64,000 bases of DNA from Doryteuthis pealeii (lineage: Eukaryota > Mollusca > Cephalopoda > Myopsida > Loliginidae): contig CM042143.1 of assembly GCA_023376005.1 (NCBI GenBank), forward strand, positions 86,155,159-86,219,158. Direction: 5' to 3'. Under the pieces are notes generated by a model that did not search any database, was not told the DNA's origin, and saw nothing but the letters and a program-made list of their open reading frames with translations. The position numbers were made by a program, and so were the translations under genes. Every line of letters begins with the position of its first letter. Positions within the stretch are counted from its first letter, which is position 1. Below, one piece after another: positions 53,578 to 64,000 of this stretch.

Positions 53578-53645
53578 ACGCCAATAAAATATTTACCCAT
53601 AGCTGGAGAGAGAATAGTTAGATGCATACCATTCCCCAGGGGTAT
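53578..53645 (-). mobile_element. SINE family A scrap
   Basis: ATTTACCCATAGCTGGAGAG to CCCCAGGGGTATG is a piece of the SINE-A body. Confidence 0.6.
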
Positions 53646-53744
53646 GGAATTCTACTTATACACGAATATATACTGCAACTGTTTTTCTGGTTTCTACGTA
53701 CCCATTATATCAACTATAACGATAATATAAAAAAAACAAAGCCA

Positions 53745-53783
<39 letters not shown>
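53745..53783. repeat. (TA)n microsatellite
   Basis: About 18 TA repeats. Confidence 0.9.
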
Positions 53784-53785
<2 letters not shown>

Positions 53786-53999
53786 AAGCATATTAACAAA
53801 CTTTGTAAATCTTCTTTTTTTTTCTGTGACTATCTGGAGCATGTGCAGTTAGCGTCAACGAAGTTGGCGTCGGCCATGATGACTGCTTTTTACAAGATGT
53901 CGCCTTTTCGACGTCATGTGAAATTGAATCCAAGGAAAGATAATTAGACTTTGAGAAGATTGCCAACAAAAGTTTGAACGGCATTTGCCAGGCAGTGAT
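53784..53999. other. Unassigned sequence
   Basis: No repeat recognised. Confidence 0.4.
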
Positions 54000-54552
54000 T
54001 AACAAACGGAGACTAATCTTCATCTTTTTCGTTTTCTTTTTCGTCGTCGTCATCTTCGTCTTTGTCGTCTTCATTTGATTCTTCGTCATCTTATTCGTCT
54101 TTGTCTTTTTTGTCTTCATTTTCTTCGTTGTCTTCGTCGTCTTCGTTGTCTTCGTCGTCTTCGTTGTCTTCGTCGTCTTCATTTTCTTCGTCGTCTTCAT
54201 TTTCTTCGTTGTCTTCATTTTCTTCGTTGTCTTCATTTTCTTCGTTGTCTTCATTTTCTTCGTCGTCTTCGTCGTCTTCGTCGTCTTCGTTGTCTTCGTC
54301 GTCTTCATTTCTTCGTTGTCTTCGTTTCTTCGTTGTCTTCATTTTCTTCGTTGTCTTCGTCTTCTTCGTCGTCTTCATTTTCTTCGTCGTCTTCATTTTC
54401 TTCGTCGTCTTCATTTTCTTCGTCTTCTTTTTCGTCTTCTTCGTCGTCTTCATTTTCTTCGTCGTCTTCATTTTCTTCGTCGTCTTCATTTTCTTCGTTG
54501 TCTTCATTTTCTTCGTCGTCTTCGTCGTCTTTATTTTCTTCGTTGTCTTCAA
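54000..54552. repeat. TCTTCGTCG/TTCATT minisatellite (codes Asp/Glu-rich on minus)
   Basis: Imperfect 9- and 18-bp units (TCTTCGTCG, TTCATTTTC). One minus frame reads DEENEDDEENED for long stretches but shifts near 54300-54340 and has a TAA near 54086. Other frames on both strands are also open. It could be a decayed acidic repeat exon; I treat it as a minisatellite. Confidence 0.7.
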
Positions 54553-54922
54553 AATCTGCGTACAAGGATCGATGCATTGATTGAAGCTAACTTGCTGACA
54601 GCTGATCCACACTTATCGGGAAAACGAGAGATGGGGAGGAGAGAGAGGTTGGGGGAGGTGCAAGAGAGAGAGAGAGAGAGAATATTTGTTTCCAGTTTTA
54701 TTCTTGTGTATTCCTTTCGAATTTCCCGCTTCTTATCTTTGATTAGATTTGAATTGTAACAGCCTTGATATTTACCGACATTTGCTCAAGTGTGGTATAA
54801 GGCTAAACAGGAGAAAAATGTATGATGGTTGGTTGTATTTTACAGCATGTCAAAACGAGAGTGAGAGAGAAACAATATTTACTAGCTGAAATACCGATCT
54901 ATGCAGAGTAATGACTGGTTGA
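54553..54922. other. Unassigned sequence
   Basis: Short GA run at 54664-54682. No gene. Confidence 0.4.
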
Positions 54923-55401
54923 CTAGCGGGACCTGTGGATATACCAATGTATGATAATCTAATTATTACAACATTTGCTGTGTTTATTTAAGAGCTATTG
55001 CAAACTAGTCCAGTATGTAAAAAGTATGATAATATTGATCTCACACACACACACACTTTCTTTTTCTTTCTTTCTTTTTCATCTTTTCATTATGTTCGAT
55101 TGAAACAAATTAACGTTAACGCATCTACGAGCTCACCCCTTCTCTCTATATTTCCTACTTTCTCTCTTATTATATTTTTGTGTGTATCATGTCTTTTTTC
55201 TTCCCTTTCTTTATAATAAAAACGGAATTTAGCTGAGGTGACGACACTCATTCAAAATAAAAATTCGGTGGATAAGCAACACCAGATAATCATGATTTAC
55301 ATTTTTACATTTAATCTTGGACGATCTGGATGGTCTCATTTTTAACCCCAGGGTGTTGCAAGATGATAACGGATTAAGGAACAAGAGTATATATACATAG
55401 A
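54923..55401 (-). mobile_element. Helitron family C, complete copy
   Basis: CTAG at 54923-54926, hairpin ACCTGTGGATATACC (arms decayed), CA/CT-rich internal tract 55040-55075, and GA|T at 55400-55401. Confidence 0.75.
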
Positions 55402-55524
55402 TGTTTCCACAGTTTTATTCTTGTGTATCTCTTTCGAATCTTCATTAGATTTGAATTGAGACAGCCCTGATACCTAGCGAGCTTTGCTCAAGTGTGGCAT
55501 AAGGCTAAATAGAGAAGAGTATGT
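55402..55524. other. Short duplicate of 54685-54810
   Basis: TTTTATTCTTGTGT, TTTCGAAT and TTTGCTCAAGTGTGG are shared with 54691-54797, a duplication flanking the Helitron C copy. Confidence 0.55.
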
Positions 55525-55762
55525 ATTTACCCAACCCCTACGCCGCGAATAGAATGTAACACAAGGCCAGTTTACTACAGTCAAGTAAGGCTGTAAGCAT
55601 CGGTTCCCGATAGATAAAAAAAAAAGTTAAGCATCAGTGAGCCTGTTCAACACTTAAGCCCATCAGCGCTATGTGAAATGCAAATATCCTCGTCCAGGAT
55701 CTGAAGTCGCTTCGCAGAGTCTATTTCCTACGATTTTAACCATTACACCACGCGCTTCCACC
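55525..55762 (-). mobile_element. SINE family A, with internal foreign segment
   Basis: Minus-strand head (CGTGGTGTAATGGTTAAAAT) and tail (TGTTACATTCTATTCGCGG) are present; the central body is replaced by unrelated sequence at 55575-55670. Confidence 0.65.
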
Positions 55763-55850
55763 ATAAAAAGTAAATATGAACACGATTTCCTAACCTCTTC
55801 GCATAAAATAACCATGACAGATTGACATACCATTAAAACCAATGACACTC
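55763..55850 (+). mobile_element. F-type retroposon 3' tail
   Basis: AAGTAAATATGAACACGATT, GCATAAAATAACC, GATTGACATACC, AAAACCAATG. Confidence 0.55.
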
Positions 55851-55934
55851 GGAAGTTTTCGTTGATAAGTATACAAATTCATGGGTGTTTGGGGGGGAGC
55901 TTGTCGATATTATTGCGGCTGTTGATTCATTGAT

Positions 55935-55969
<35 letters not shown>

Positions 55970-56164
55970 CAGAAAATAAATCCTGTGTTGAAAGTAATCT
56001 AAGTCTATTCAATGTCTTTCAGTCGTTTGACAAGGTGAGTTATGTTAAATTTTATTTTTAAACTCTTTGTTCGTTGCAACGCGATTTTCATCTCATCTTT
56101 CGTCTGATTATGGACAGATGTGACTATTGTCTAAAATCACAAGGCAAAACGCTTCTTTGTCAAT

Positions 56165-56205
<41 letters not shown>

Positions 56206-56347
56206 GTGTGTGTGTGTGTGTGTGTGTAAAGAATGACTCGGCAGTGAAACGATGCGAATCGTCTTTACAACAAATTTACGACTTAACAATATAACAATTT
56301 CCGTAAATCCTCCTCTCATATTCGGCATTCTTCAAAATAAGATACAA
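55851..56347. other. Unassigned sequence with poly-T and (TA)(TG) runs
   Basis: T run 55938-55969 and TA/TG tract 56169-56227. No gene. Confidence 0.5.
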
Positions 56348-56748
56348 TCTCTAAATCCATTAATAATGGAAATTCGCTTCCGGTTTTTGTCAGTAACAAA
56401 AATTACGTCACTGCTTACGTCACATTACCCAAAATCGTCATAACATAGAATAAATACACTCAAAATTTGAACATGCAACATTAGACAGTCCTCATTGTTT
56501 TTTTAAACCAGTTTTAATAAATACATGACTGGTATTATATATCTATATATAGTTTGTTTTATTTTAATACATATTTAAAGTTTACATTTCAAATTGTTTT
56601 ATGTTTTAATCCTTTAATGAATTTGATGATTTTACTTACTTAGGGTACAAACTGGCTGGTATTGAATTTTTTACTCCCACCCCTCAGGAAATATGTTTCA
56701 AAAATCTATTTTTACATCGTCCGGAGGGCGTTTTTTATTTTGTACTAG
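56348..56748 (+). mobile_element. Helitron family B, complete copy
   Basis: Starts A|TCTCTAAATCC and TTAATAATGGAAATTCGC; ends CGTCC-GGA-GGGCG hairpin (56718-56730), an AT-rich 14-nt spacer and CTAG|T at 56745-56748. 401 bp, without coding capacity. Confirms the second Helitron family. Confidence 0.85.
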
Positions 56749-56782
56749 TTTATTTAATATTAATAATAATAATAATAATAAT

Positions 56783-57055
56783 AATGGGGGTGCCCGTAAA
56801 CCGTATTGAAGCGTCTCAATGTGAAATAGTATTTACTGACATCCCACGATGTCAGTCGAACACAAGGATCATTATGGTGGGGAACCACGCACAAAACGGA
56901 GCTCATGCGTGGCCAGTGTTTAAAAATAGCCTATATTCACTTGGCATTCCTCTATTGAGGCGCCTCAAGCATTGGGCCATAAATCCTACCCTGCCCCTTT
57001 TTAGACGAGGGACAGGTGCTGCCTGGGGATATATTGTCCACTACAAATGTTACCG
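56783..57055 (+). other. Sequence K outside a Helitron
   Basis: Shares GGCATTCCTCTATTGAGGC, CCTCAAGCATTGGGC, CCCTGCCCC and GTGCTGCCTGGGG with the inserts in Helitron A at 17.3 and 60.1 kb. The 94-codon frame over it is not conserved in the other copies. Confidence 0.55.
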
Positions 57056-57648
57056 CCCTGTCGGCTGAGGTTTTAAAATAGACCGATTGTACGTCGGCAG
57101 GGATGGGGAGTCCTTCAACTGGGACACTTGTTGGCTGTGGGTGGACTCATGATGCTTAAGGACGGAATCCGCGTGGCTGAGCAGTCAGAGGCATGCAACA
57201 CTCTAGATGGGTGGTCGGAGAGGCTCCCTCCGATCAATCGCCTGGTCAGACCTAGCCCTATCACCTATAAGATTGTCCCAACCCTATTACCCTTATGGCA
57301 AATCACCAACCCTTTTTATCATATATGTGCTATAAAGCGGTACCTAAGGTATTAATGTCTTGGGTATTACGTTAAACTATATCTAATGGTGAAGCTTCAA
57401 TTCTGGAGCTCTGGGGAGTGTGAAGTATCCTTTCATCTCCATTACACCCAGATCTGTTCTGACCCAGAGTGGTAGTACCTGTTAGGGTCCTATCTATAGG
57501 TTAAATGAAAAAAAAAACAGTTTAAAAATGTGTTAAGAAAATTGAGTTTGAAAAAAAATTGAATGCCATCAAGAATGAATAAAACAAAACATCTTAGGCA
57601 TAAAATAACCCAACAAGAATTGACATGCCGTAAAATCCAACCAACCAA
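57056..57648 (+). mobile_element. Retroposon family G, full-length copy
   Basis: CCCTGTCGGCTGAGG start, full body, GGCATAAAATAACCC, GACATGCCG, CCAACCAAA tail. Confidence 0.8.
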
Positions 57649-58414
57649 ATTAGCCTAGTGAGATGAGTTTTTTTTAATCATTGTCTTAGTAATTACTTGT
57701 GACTTGTTTAACCTAATTCCTGATATTATTTTCAAAGCAAACATGAGAGAACATAAAATTTGATAGAATTCCATTCAAATAAACATAGTATTATGTTTAG
57801 TTAAATAAGATATTTTAATCTCAAAGGAGAAATAAAAATAAAAAGTTGGAATCTAAATGATGTTATACTGTAGACTTTCAGACGCCAATAGTTTTGTAGA
57901 GTCGAATCTTCAACTAGAATTATCAGTGTTTGTCATGTCACACAGATTTACAGAAAACAAGAATAATGGTTCGTTCGTTCTTCGGCATGTCAAACTGTAA
58001 CGGGAAAGACACTGCTGTACCCGTACAGTTGCGTAAAAGAACCCGGCGCTGTCTGGCCAGCTTGGATCGAACTGGCGTTCATCGGAACATGAAAAACACA
58101 ACGCAGGAGTGAGGCTGACGCGTGTCTTGATTCGGGTGACTATGAAAAGTCACGTGGGTTCTGAGACCAATAAAAGAACGGACTGAAAGAAGTTCAGACT
58201 TTCGCCTCTGACCTCAAGAAAAGACATGATATCACCAACGAGTTTAGCAGTCACCTGTGTTACCAAATTCACCAATTTCGCTATTAAAAAATCTTTTAGG
58301 CAAACCTAGTTAGATTATTTTATACTAAAATCAGTATAACGATTATGGTCTCCCATTATTATATCGGTACAAAAATATATCTACACAATCATTTTAAGCA
58401 GGTAAACACTTAAC
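57649..58414. other. Unassigned, partly G+C-richer, possibly single-copy
   Basis: 57930-58230 has higher G+C, a 60-codon frame on each strand and ACCAATAAAAG near 58167. No match to other repeats in the window and no recognised protein. Confidence 0.3.
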
Positions 58415-58640
58415 AAAAGTAAGTTGGCTGTCGGTATCAGCCAGACAGCAAGGGAGTCTAATTCCTTTTCACTAGTGCTAGACCAGGGGAGTTTGTTTTT
58501 TAGGTGGAGCGCCACGCCTACTGTCAGCTCCCCACTTTATTAAATCTGTGCTACTCATCCGCTAAGTTGGCAGGGGCCGGTATCGAACATGGAACTTTAT
58601 GATTCCTAGACGGGTGCTCTATAGACTGAGCTAAACCGGT
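58415..58640 (-). mobile_element. SINE family B
   Basis: Minus strand head GGTTTAGCTCAGTCTATAGA and box B region CATGTTCGATACCGG; body to GGCTGATACCGACAG. Confidence 0.8.
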
Positions 58641-59035
58641 CCCACTTCATACTTAATTGTAATACCAATGGGTTTTGGGGGGCTTTTTTAGAATCAATGT
58701 ATTAATGAAGTTTAAAATCATTTAAACATTTTCATTATTAGGTCTATTTTAATCCTAACAGATATTAATATTTCTGTTTGGTTTATTTGTTTTATGGCGT
58801 ATCAAGTCCTTATGGGTTATTTAAAGCAAAAATTTTATTAATTTTTAAATGATTATAATCAGAATTATATTTTTGTGATTTGTATCTTCGTCAGTATTCT
58901 TAACATATTGTTTTCACTGATGTTTATTTGCTTAATGGGATGTCAACTTTTGATGGGTTATTTAATGCCGAAATTTGATTCGTTTTATTGTAATCATAGC
59001 TATTTTCAATGTTCCTTGGCATTTTTATATTTTGT
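58641..59035. other. Two isolated retroposon hairpin tails
   Basis: Minus-strand tail motifs near 58778-58830 (TGCTTTAAATAACCC, GATACGCC) and 58925-58972 (GGCATTAAATAACCC, GTTGACATCCC). Rest unassigned. Confidence 0.5.
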
Positions 59036-59598
59036 TTGGTTTTTGTTTTACGGCATATCAACCTCATTGGGTCATTTACTGCCGATAAAGTTTTGAAATA
59101 AATCAATTCTTAATGGATAATACAATTTTTTTATGAATACATTTTTCTATTTAACCCATAGATGGGACCCTAACAGGTACTACCACTCCGGGTCAGAGTG
59201 GACCAGGGAGCAATGGTGATGAAGGGGTGCTCACATTCTCCAACCTCCAGAACTAGAACCTCACCATCAAATAGTTTAAACGTCATTCCCAGGATATGTA
59301 AACCCTCAGTCACCGCCTTCTAGCACCCATATGATAAAAAGGGGTTGGGCTTGCTATAAGGGCAATAGGGTTGGAAAAATCATATAGGTGCTAGGGCTTG
59401 ACGTGACCAGCCGATTGATCGAGGGGGCCTCTCGACCACCCGTCTAGCCCAAGATAGGGCCAAAGTGGAGTATTGCAAGTCATGAACTGCTCATCCACCT
59501 GGGTCTATCCTAAACATCACGGTCGCCACCCACGGCCAACAGTGGCCCCATTGGGGGAGTCTTACCCCTCGCATAGGTGCATTCGATCGCCCCAGCCA
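59036..59598 (-). mobile_element. Retroposon family G, full-length copy
   Basis: Minus strand from GGCTGGGGCGATCG to GGCAGTAAATGACCC, GTTGATATGCCG and an A/C-rich tail. The only nearly full minus-strand copy of G. Confidence 0.8.
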
Positions 59599-59897
59599 AA
59601 TTATTGTTTGCACACAGTTACATAATGTAATTCTTGTCTAATATTAATAATTTACGACAACACTAATGTGATTGAAAATTCTAATGTATATACAGTGTTT
59701 TTTTTTTGGGGGGGGGGTTCAAATATAAAATTCCACACTCCGAAAAAGAAAACTCGTTTAAATATTAAACATAGATATTTCTGTTGTATCTATTCACGGT
59801 GTTAAAATTTGAGATCATTTGAACGAAAATTGGTATAGTTATTAGATTACAAAATGATATAATTTTCTCTAAAAGACCATGGATATCTCAAATGATA
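59599..59897. other. Unassigned sequence
   Basis: F-type motif near 59600-59640; T/G run at 59698-59717. Confidence 0.4.
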
Positions 59898-60797
59898 TCT
59901 TATTATAATGGAGATTGTCTGTAACCGAAACTCTATTACTATACAAGTCACAATTCCCTTAGTTATTTACGTCACATTCTACATGATTTTATTTTTTATT
60001 TAAACCTCAATTAATAATAAAATTGTTTGACATTACTTACACTGTTGACCATATCTACATACTGTATTTACCGCGTACCCCACTTTACGGTCAGGCACAA
60101 AGTCCCTATTAACGTGGGACCACCACAAGCCGAAGCTCATGGAGTGGCAGGTGAAAAATTGCGTCGATCCCGTCGGCATTCCCCCTCAAGGAGGCGCCTC
60201 AGGCACTGGGCAATAAACCCAGCCCTGCCCCTTTAAATCGAGGGGCAGGTGTTGCCTGGGGGATGGCCCCCTGGGATCGACGCCGTTAATTATATCAATG
60301 GTCCAGAGCCGAAGCACTGTTGACCATATCTACATACTAATAACATGCAATTGTATTTATATATACAACAAAATAGAGGTTTACAGTGTGAATGGAAAAG
60401 GCTAATTTGCATATTGATCTTAAAAAATTGATTTTAATAAATATATGCTTAGTATTATTGATTTCTAACTGTTTGGTTTATTTTAATAAATATAAGCAAA
60501 ATCTCTTCAGTAAATCTTAAAAAATCCCTTAACAAGAAGAAATAACTGTAATTATATCTTTTACTTCCTATTTTAACTAAAAGTTTAATTAAAATTTACC
60601 AATGAAAGACGGGAATAACGGAAAATGATGGAAGAGTTAGTTTCAAAGTTGTTCTATTTTTCAATCATACCCCCTCTGTTCAAAATCTTTTTATCTACAT
60701 TCTTATTCAGTTTCATTAGCCTTTCTAATTTAATATTATATTTTATTATAAAATTTAACTAAAATACTTGCACCCGGAGAGTGCATATATTTGCTAG
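59898..60797 (+). mobile_element. Helitron family A, complete copy with sequence K
   Basis: Starts A|TCTTATTATAATGGAG and ends GCACCC-GGA-GAGTGC hairpin, ATATATTTG, CTAG|T at 60794-60797. The K insert at 60064-60314 lies at the same Helitron position as at 17.3 kb. Confidence 0.9.
60064..60314 (+). other. Sequence K inside Helitron A, with 24-bp direct repeat
   Basis: CGTCGGCATTCCCCCTCAAG, GCACTGGGCAATAAACCC and AGGTGTTGCCTGGGG define K. A perfect 24-bp direct repeat (CACTGTTGACC ... TACATACT) brackets it at 60040-60063 and 60315-60338. Confidence 0.65.
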
Positions 60798-61329
60798 TCA
60801 GTTTTTAAAACACTCCGTATATTGATATTAATGAAATATGAATATATGTTAATATATAATTTACTTGCTTAATATGTTAATATATGATTTGCATACTTGG
60901 AGAAGTGTATTGCTCTAATAAAAATCAACTAAACCTAAGGCTTACATATTTTGTTGGGTTACGATCCACACACACACACACACACACGATATTAATGAAA
61001 TTATATCAATTTTTAAAAACACTGTGTATATTGATAATTATGAAATATTAGCGGGATATGTAGAATTTCCACGAAACGAAACAAAAATCAAGAGAAGCTA
61101 TTTAAGCCAGAAACGATAATTTACATTTTCATACATATAAATCCTACTGTTGTTTTTGCAATAAATAATACAAAAATTAAAGTGACAAAAACACGACTCA
61201 GAAAAAAAGTTGGGCTGGAAATTCGCCCGACTGCTGGCTCGGTAAAACATAGCATAAATAAGGGCTGGACGACATAAGATCAAAATTACCAAAATATCTT
61301 CCGTAATTCACAATTTCAATGTTACAAAC
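60798..61329. other. Unassigned, with a block duplicated at 61.8 kb
   Basis: GAAGTGTATTGCTCTAATAA and TTGGGTTACGATCC, then (AC)n and GATATTAATGAAATTATATC recur at 61786-61990, so about 190 bp is duplicated in direct orientation. Confidence 0.55.
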
Positions 61330-61545
61330 AAAACAAACGTAACTTTTAAAAAATTAATTTTAATCTAGATTTTAAAATTAATTTCAATTTAAATTTTTAA
61401 ATTCATTTTAATTTAAATTTTTAAATTCATTTTAATTTAAATTTTTAAATTCATTTTAATTTTTAAATGCATTTTAATTTTTAAATTCATTTTAATTTTT
61501 AAATTCATTTTAATTTTTTAATTTTAAATTCATTTTAGTTTTACG
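61330..61545. repeat. TTTTAAATTCATTTTAAT minisatellite
   Basis: About ten A/T-rich units of 18-24 bp (TAAATTCATTTTAATTT). Confidence 0.9.
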
Positions 61546-61599
61546 TTGGGTATTTTAGCGACATTTGGAATGTTTCATTTTTTAAATTGGCTGAAATGA

Positions 61600-61745
61600 A
61601 ATGGGACAAATAAGAAATCTGCGATTGAGCGATACCAGATAATCTGTATTCACTTCATTCATTGCATCTTGGATGGTCTCATTTTTAACCAGAGGGTGTT
61701 GCAGGATGATAACGGACGGAAGATTTAGGAACACGCGTATATATA
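61600..61745 (-). mobile_element. Helitron family C, 5' end fragment
   Basis: Plus-strand GATACCAGATAATCTG, ATGGTCTCATTTTTAACC, GAGGGTGTTGCAGGATGATA and GGAACACGCGTATATAT match the 5' part; the remainder is absent. Confidence 0.6.
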
Positions 61746-61990
61746 TATATATTATATATATATTATATATATAATATATATATATATAATTTGCTAACTT
61801 AATATGCTAATATATTATTAGAGAAGTGTATTGCTCTAATAAAAATCAACTCGACCTATGGTATACAGCTTTTATTGGGTTACGATCCTTCCCCTCTCCA
61901 TGGAAAACACACACACACACAACGCGCACATTAAAACGATATTAATGAAATGATATCAATTTCTAAAAACACACTGTATATTGATATTAA
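61746..61990. repeat. (TA)n and direct duplicate of 60845-61042
   Basis: TA-rich tract 61740-61788, then the second copy of the block described at 60798. Confidence 0.55.
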
Positions 61991-63291
61991 AGAAAAATTG
62001 AAGCGATTTGAAAAATCTGAAATTTCTAAGAATTCTCTGCTGATAGCCAAGCCTCATAATTCGAGTTTGCAAAAGGTTTTATGCCAGAAGCGGAATCTTG
62101 TTTTGTTCGACAAATTCTGAGGAACACTTTTTTATGAAGAAAACAAAAGAATTGTTTTCAACTGTTTCTCTAAATGCCCAAAATGACTTTAAGGCGATTA
62201 GAATAAAGACTAATCATCTTTGAAATCTTCGTGTCATCATTGGCTTTTAACAAAAATCCCTTTTAAAAAATAACACGTCTAAAGAAGACAATCTGTGATA
62301 TTTGTCATCGAAATGTCTCTTGTTTCTCTTTCCAACAAAGAGCAAAAATGTTTCTTTTGTTCGTGAAATGAGAAAGTCACATTCATCCGCTCTCGTTTCA
62401 ATAAAAAAACAAAAAATTTAATCACTGTTCAATAATTTGTCACGTTTCTCTCAAATTTGGGCAATTTGAAAAAAAGAAAGAAAGAAAAAGAACAAGTAAC
62501 CACTTAACTGTGGTTGACTATGTTGTTTGCCCCTCTCCTCCCCCCGCCCTTGAAATCGTGGTAACGATTTTGGCTCCGAAACCACGTTTAAATTCATGTA
62601 TAATCGTCTGAAGATGACTTATTTAAAGGTAATTAAATTAAAAACACCTAAATCAGAGCCCAAGGTTACTGTGGCCTGTCTGTTATGTTAATATACAATA
62701 AAGATGAGGACAACAGTCCGAAATGTAATTATTTTTCATTAACTGTGACTTTAATTTTTCTACTACAGGCTGATTATAAAGTAAATCTCTATTTTACAAA
62801 TCTCATAATTTATTTCTGATACATTATTTTTTTTACAAAGAATGAATATGAGAAGATAACACATAACATGGAGTTTTATTTCAACTTTGAAATTGTCACA
62901 GAGACAAATTGCCTCTATTCTGTTCTACGAATAGGAATGAAAAGAATATCCTTTTTGCTACACGAGCGAGGACAAACAAATCTAAGTTTTATCCGTTCTA
63001 AGAAGGGGACAAAAGAATTTTTCTTAAAGGTATTTGAATTATCATGTGGCCAACGGACACGTGACGTGGGAAGCCACACCAACAATTCAAGGGAAGACAA
63101 TTATTTTTGTCTTCCGACAAGTTCAAATTTTCTGATCATTTGGGTAGTCATGTAAACGTAGCTTAGTTTGTCACAAGGCCATTATTATGGAGTACCCAGT
63201 GAGATTGATGTGCTATTTCTCATATTGCAAAGCGCCTATCTGATTTTGAAGGTAGCACCTACAATAGCACATACGTAGATTTTTATTTAAA
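61991..63291. other. Unassigned sequence
   Basis: A SINE-E 3' scrap lies at 62690-62725 (AATAAAGATGAGGACAACAG). A 95-codon frame at 62868-63155 has no recognised domain and no splice context I can support. Confidence 0.4.
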
Positions 63292-63645
63292 ATTCTATAG
63301 CGACAGCAGCATTTGCCTCCAACCTCTCGGACCGCTCGGGAATCGCATCAACTGATTTTCCCAGGAACTCTTGTGAAGTGGCAGAAATAAATTTTGGTAT
63401 TCGTCCTTCAAGTTCTTCCAGAGTAATTGGTTTCATAGACTAGACTTGCTCCTTCAACCAATTCGAAAGAAAAAAGTCGCACGGTGTTAAATCAGGGATT
63501 CTGGCTGGCCACACATGTGGACCACGCGTACCCATGCATCTCTCTGGAAAATGGTAATTCAATCATTCCCGAACAACAATAGCAAGATGTGGAGGAGGAC
63601 CATCTTGCATAAAAATCAAGTCTGCAATATTCTCATTATAAAATT
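63292..63645 (-). pseudogene. Tc1/mariner-superfamily DDE transposase, 3' half
   Basis: Minus-strand residues FMQDGPPPHLAIVVRE carry the second catalytic Asp (QDG). A further block WPARIPDLTPCDFF carries the third acidic position, then KPITLEELEGRIPKF and FLGKSVDAIPER follow in another frame. A stop after VVRE, a frameshift after CDFF and another stop make it non-functional. The 5' half is cut off by family G. Confidence 0.75.
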
Positions 63646-63647
63646 GA

Positions 63648-63815
63648 GTTGGTTGGTTGGGTTTTACGGCACGTCAACCCATTGGGTTATTTTATGTCGA
63701 AGACTTTTTTGTTATATTCATTTTGGCGGGTACTCAATTTGTTTTAAATACATTTTTCTATCTAATCTAAATATGGGACCCTAACAGGTACTACCATTCC
63801 GGGTCAGAGTGGACA
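63648..63815 (-). mobile_element. Retroposon family G, 5'-truncated, inserted beside the transposase
   Basis: TTGGTTGGTTGGGTTTTACG tail, GGCACGTCAACCC / GGGTTATTTTATG hairpin region, then the distal body to CCGGGTCAGAGTGGAC. Confidence 0.75.
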
Positions 63816-64000
63816 GGTGCCAAGCATCCTGGATCTTCACCTTTCCAATCCGACCTGCTTTTCATTCCTCCGTCACTAACAGAGATTGAATGAGCTAATC
63901 TTTTGGCAAAGTTACCTCTTCACAATTTAATCAATTCGATATTGATTAGAAGAAGAGTCATATCTAATGGCGATATCCGGTTCTGAGATTCTCCATTCAT
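63816..64000. other. Unassigned sequence at the window edge
   Basis: May continue the interrupted transposon, but I cannot recognise coding blocks. Confidence 0.3.

Noticed and set aside
54091..54612. Acidic or Lys/Thr-rich protein gene
   Set aside because: Frame shifts within the repeat, a stop near its end, and open antisense frames favour a minisatellite.
56784..57068. 94-codon frame over sequence K
   Set aside because: The frame is not preserved in the other two K copies.
62868..63155. 95-codon frame near the right edge
   Set aside because: No recognised motif, a near-equal antisense frame exists, and no splice or promoter evidence.

Overview
This is a eukaryotic, A+T-rich, repeat-saturated intergenic (or large-intron) window. 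I see no intact protein-coding gene, no operon structure and no convincing true tRNA or rRNA gene. The organism is probably an invertebrate, perhaps a mollusc or other lophotrochozoan. That is inferred from many tRNA-headed SINEs, CTAG-ending non-autonomous Helitrons, decayed LINE and Tc1/mariner pieces and very long (CT)n, (TA)n and (TG)n tracts. The species cannot be fixed from the sequence. The long Ser/Leu- or Arg/Glu-rich open frames are translations of polypyrimidine tracts, not genes.

Layout. 0-6 kb: an hAT-like element (386-1530), Helitron family C, a retroposon of family G with a 16-bp target-site duplication (TSD), a candidate exon near 4.2 kb, and a Helitron C copy split by an inverted SINE dimer. 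6-20 kb: Helitron A and B copies (two lie almost end to end at 16850-18148), SINEs A, B, D and E, and a tandem array of about 415-bp units (14488-16224). 20.5-25.6 kb: three giant polypyrimidine tracts. 25.6-40 kb: nested Helitrons, SINEs, an hAT MITE with a perfect 8-bp TSD, and family G copies. 40-48 kb: a SINE-A/SINE-C tandem region, a mariner fold-back carrying a second MITE, and SINEs B and D. 48-56 kb: minisatellites, SINE-D copies, remnants of one LINE family and an acidic-codon minisatellite. 56-64 kb: Helitron B, a sequence (K) also found inside Helitron A copies, more family G, and a Tc1/mariner-type transposase pseudogene at the right edge.

Main discovery. The body of SINE family D folds as a hammerhead ribozyme. 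Three sequence types (14598-15885 in four tandem copies, 45759-45800, 50337-50378) carry the CUGANGA and GAAA core, a 5-bp stem II, a short stem III, an NUH cleavage site and a 5-bp stem I. The stems have different sequences at different loci yet still pair (covariation). Two more copies (7519-7560 and 50037-50063) keep the outline but carry a G12 change or have lost stem II. In these elements a tRNA-like head is followed by the ribozyme and, at 7.5 and 50 kb, by an AT-rich tail. In the 415-bp array the ribozyme recurs once per unit, as in known hammerhead satellites and retrozymes. Activity is inferred from sequence only.

Second theme. Retroposon families G, F and J have different bodies but share a 3' end with a GGCAT...ATGCC hairpin and an A/C-rich tail. 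TSDs of 11-16 bp at two G copies and one SINE-C copy indicate target-primed retroposition, and the shared tail suggests one LINE machinery serves several families. Helitron family C carries the (CT)n tracts internally, so its spread also spreads microsatellites.
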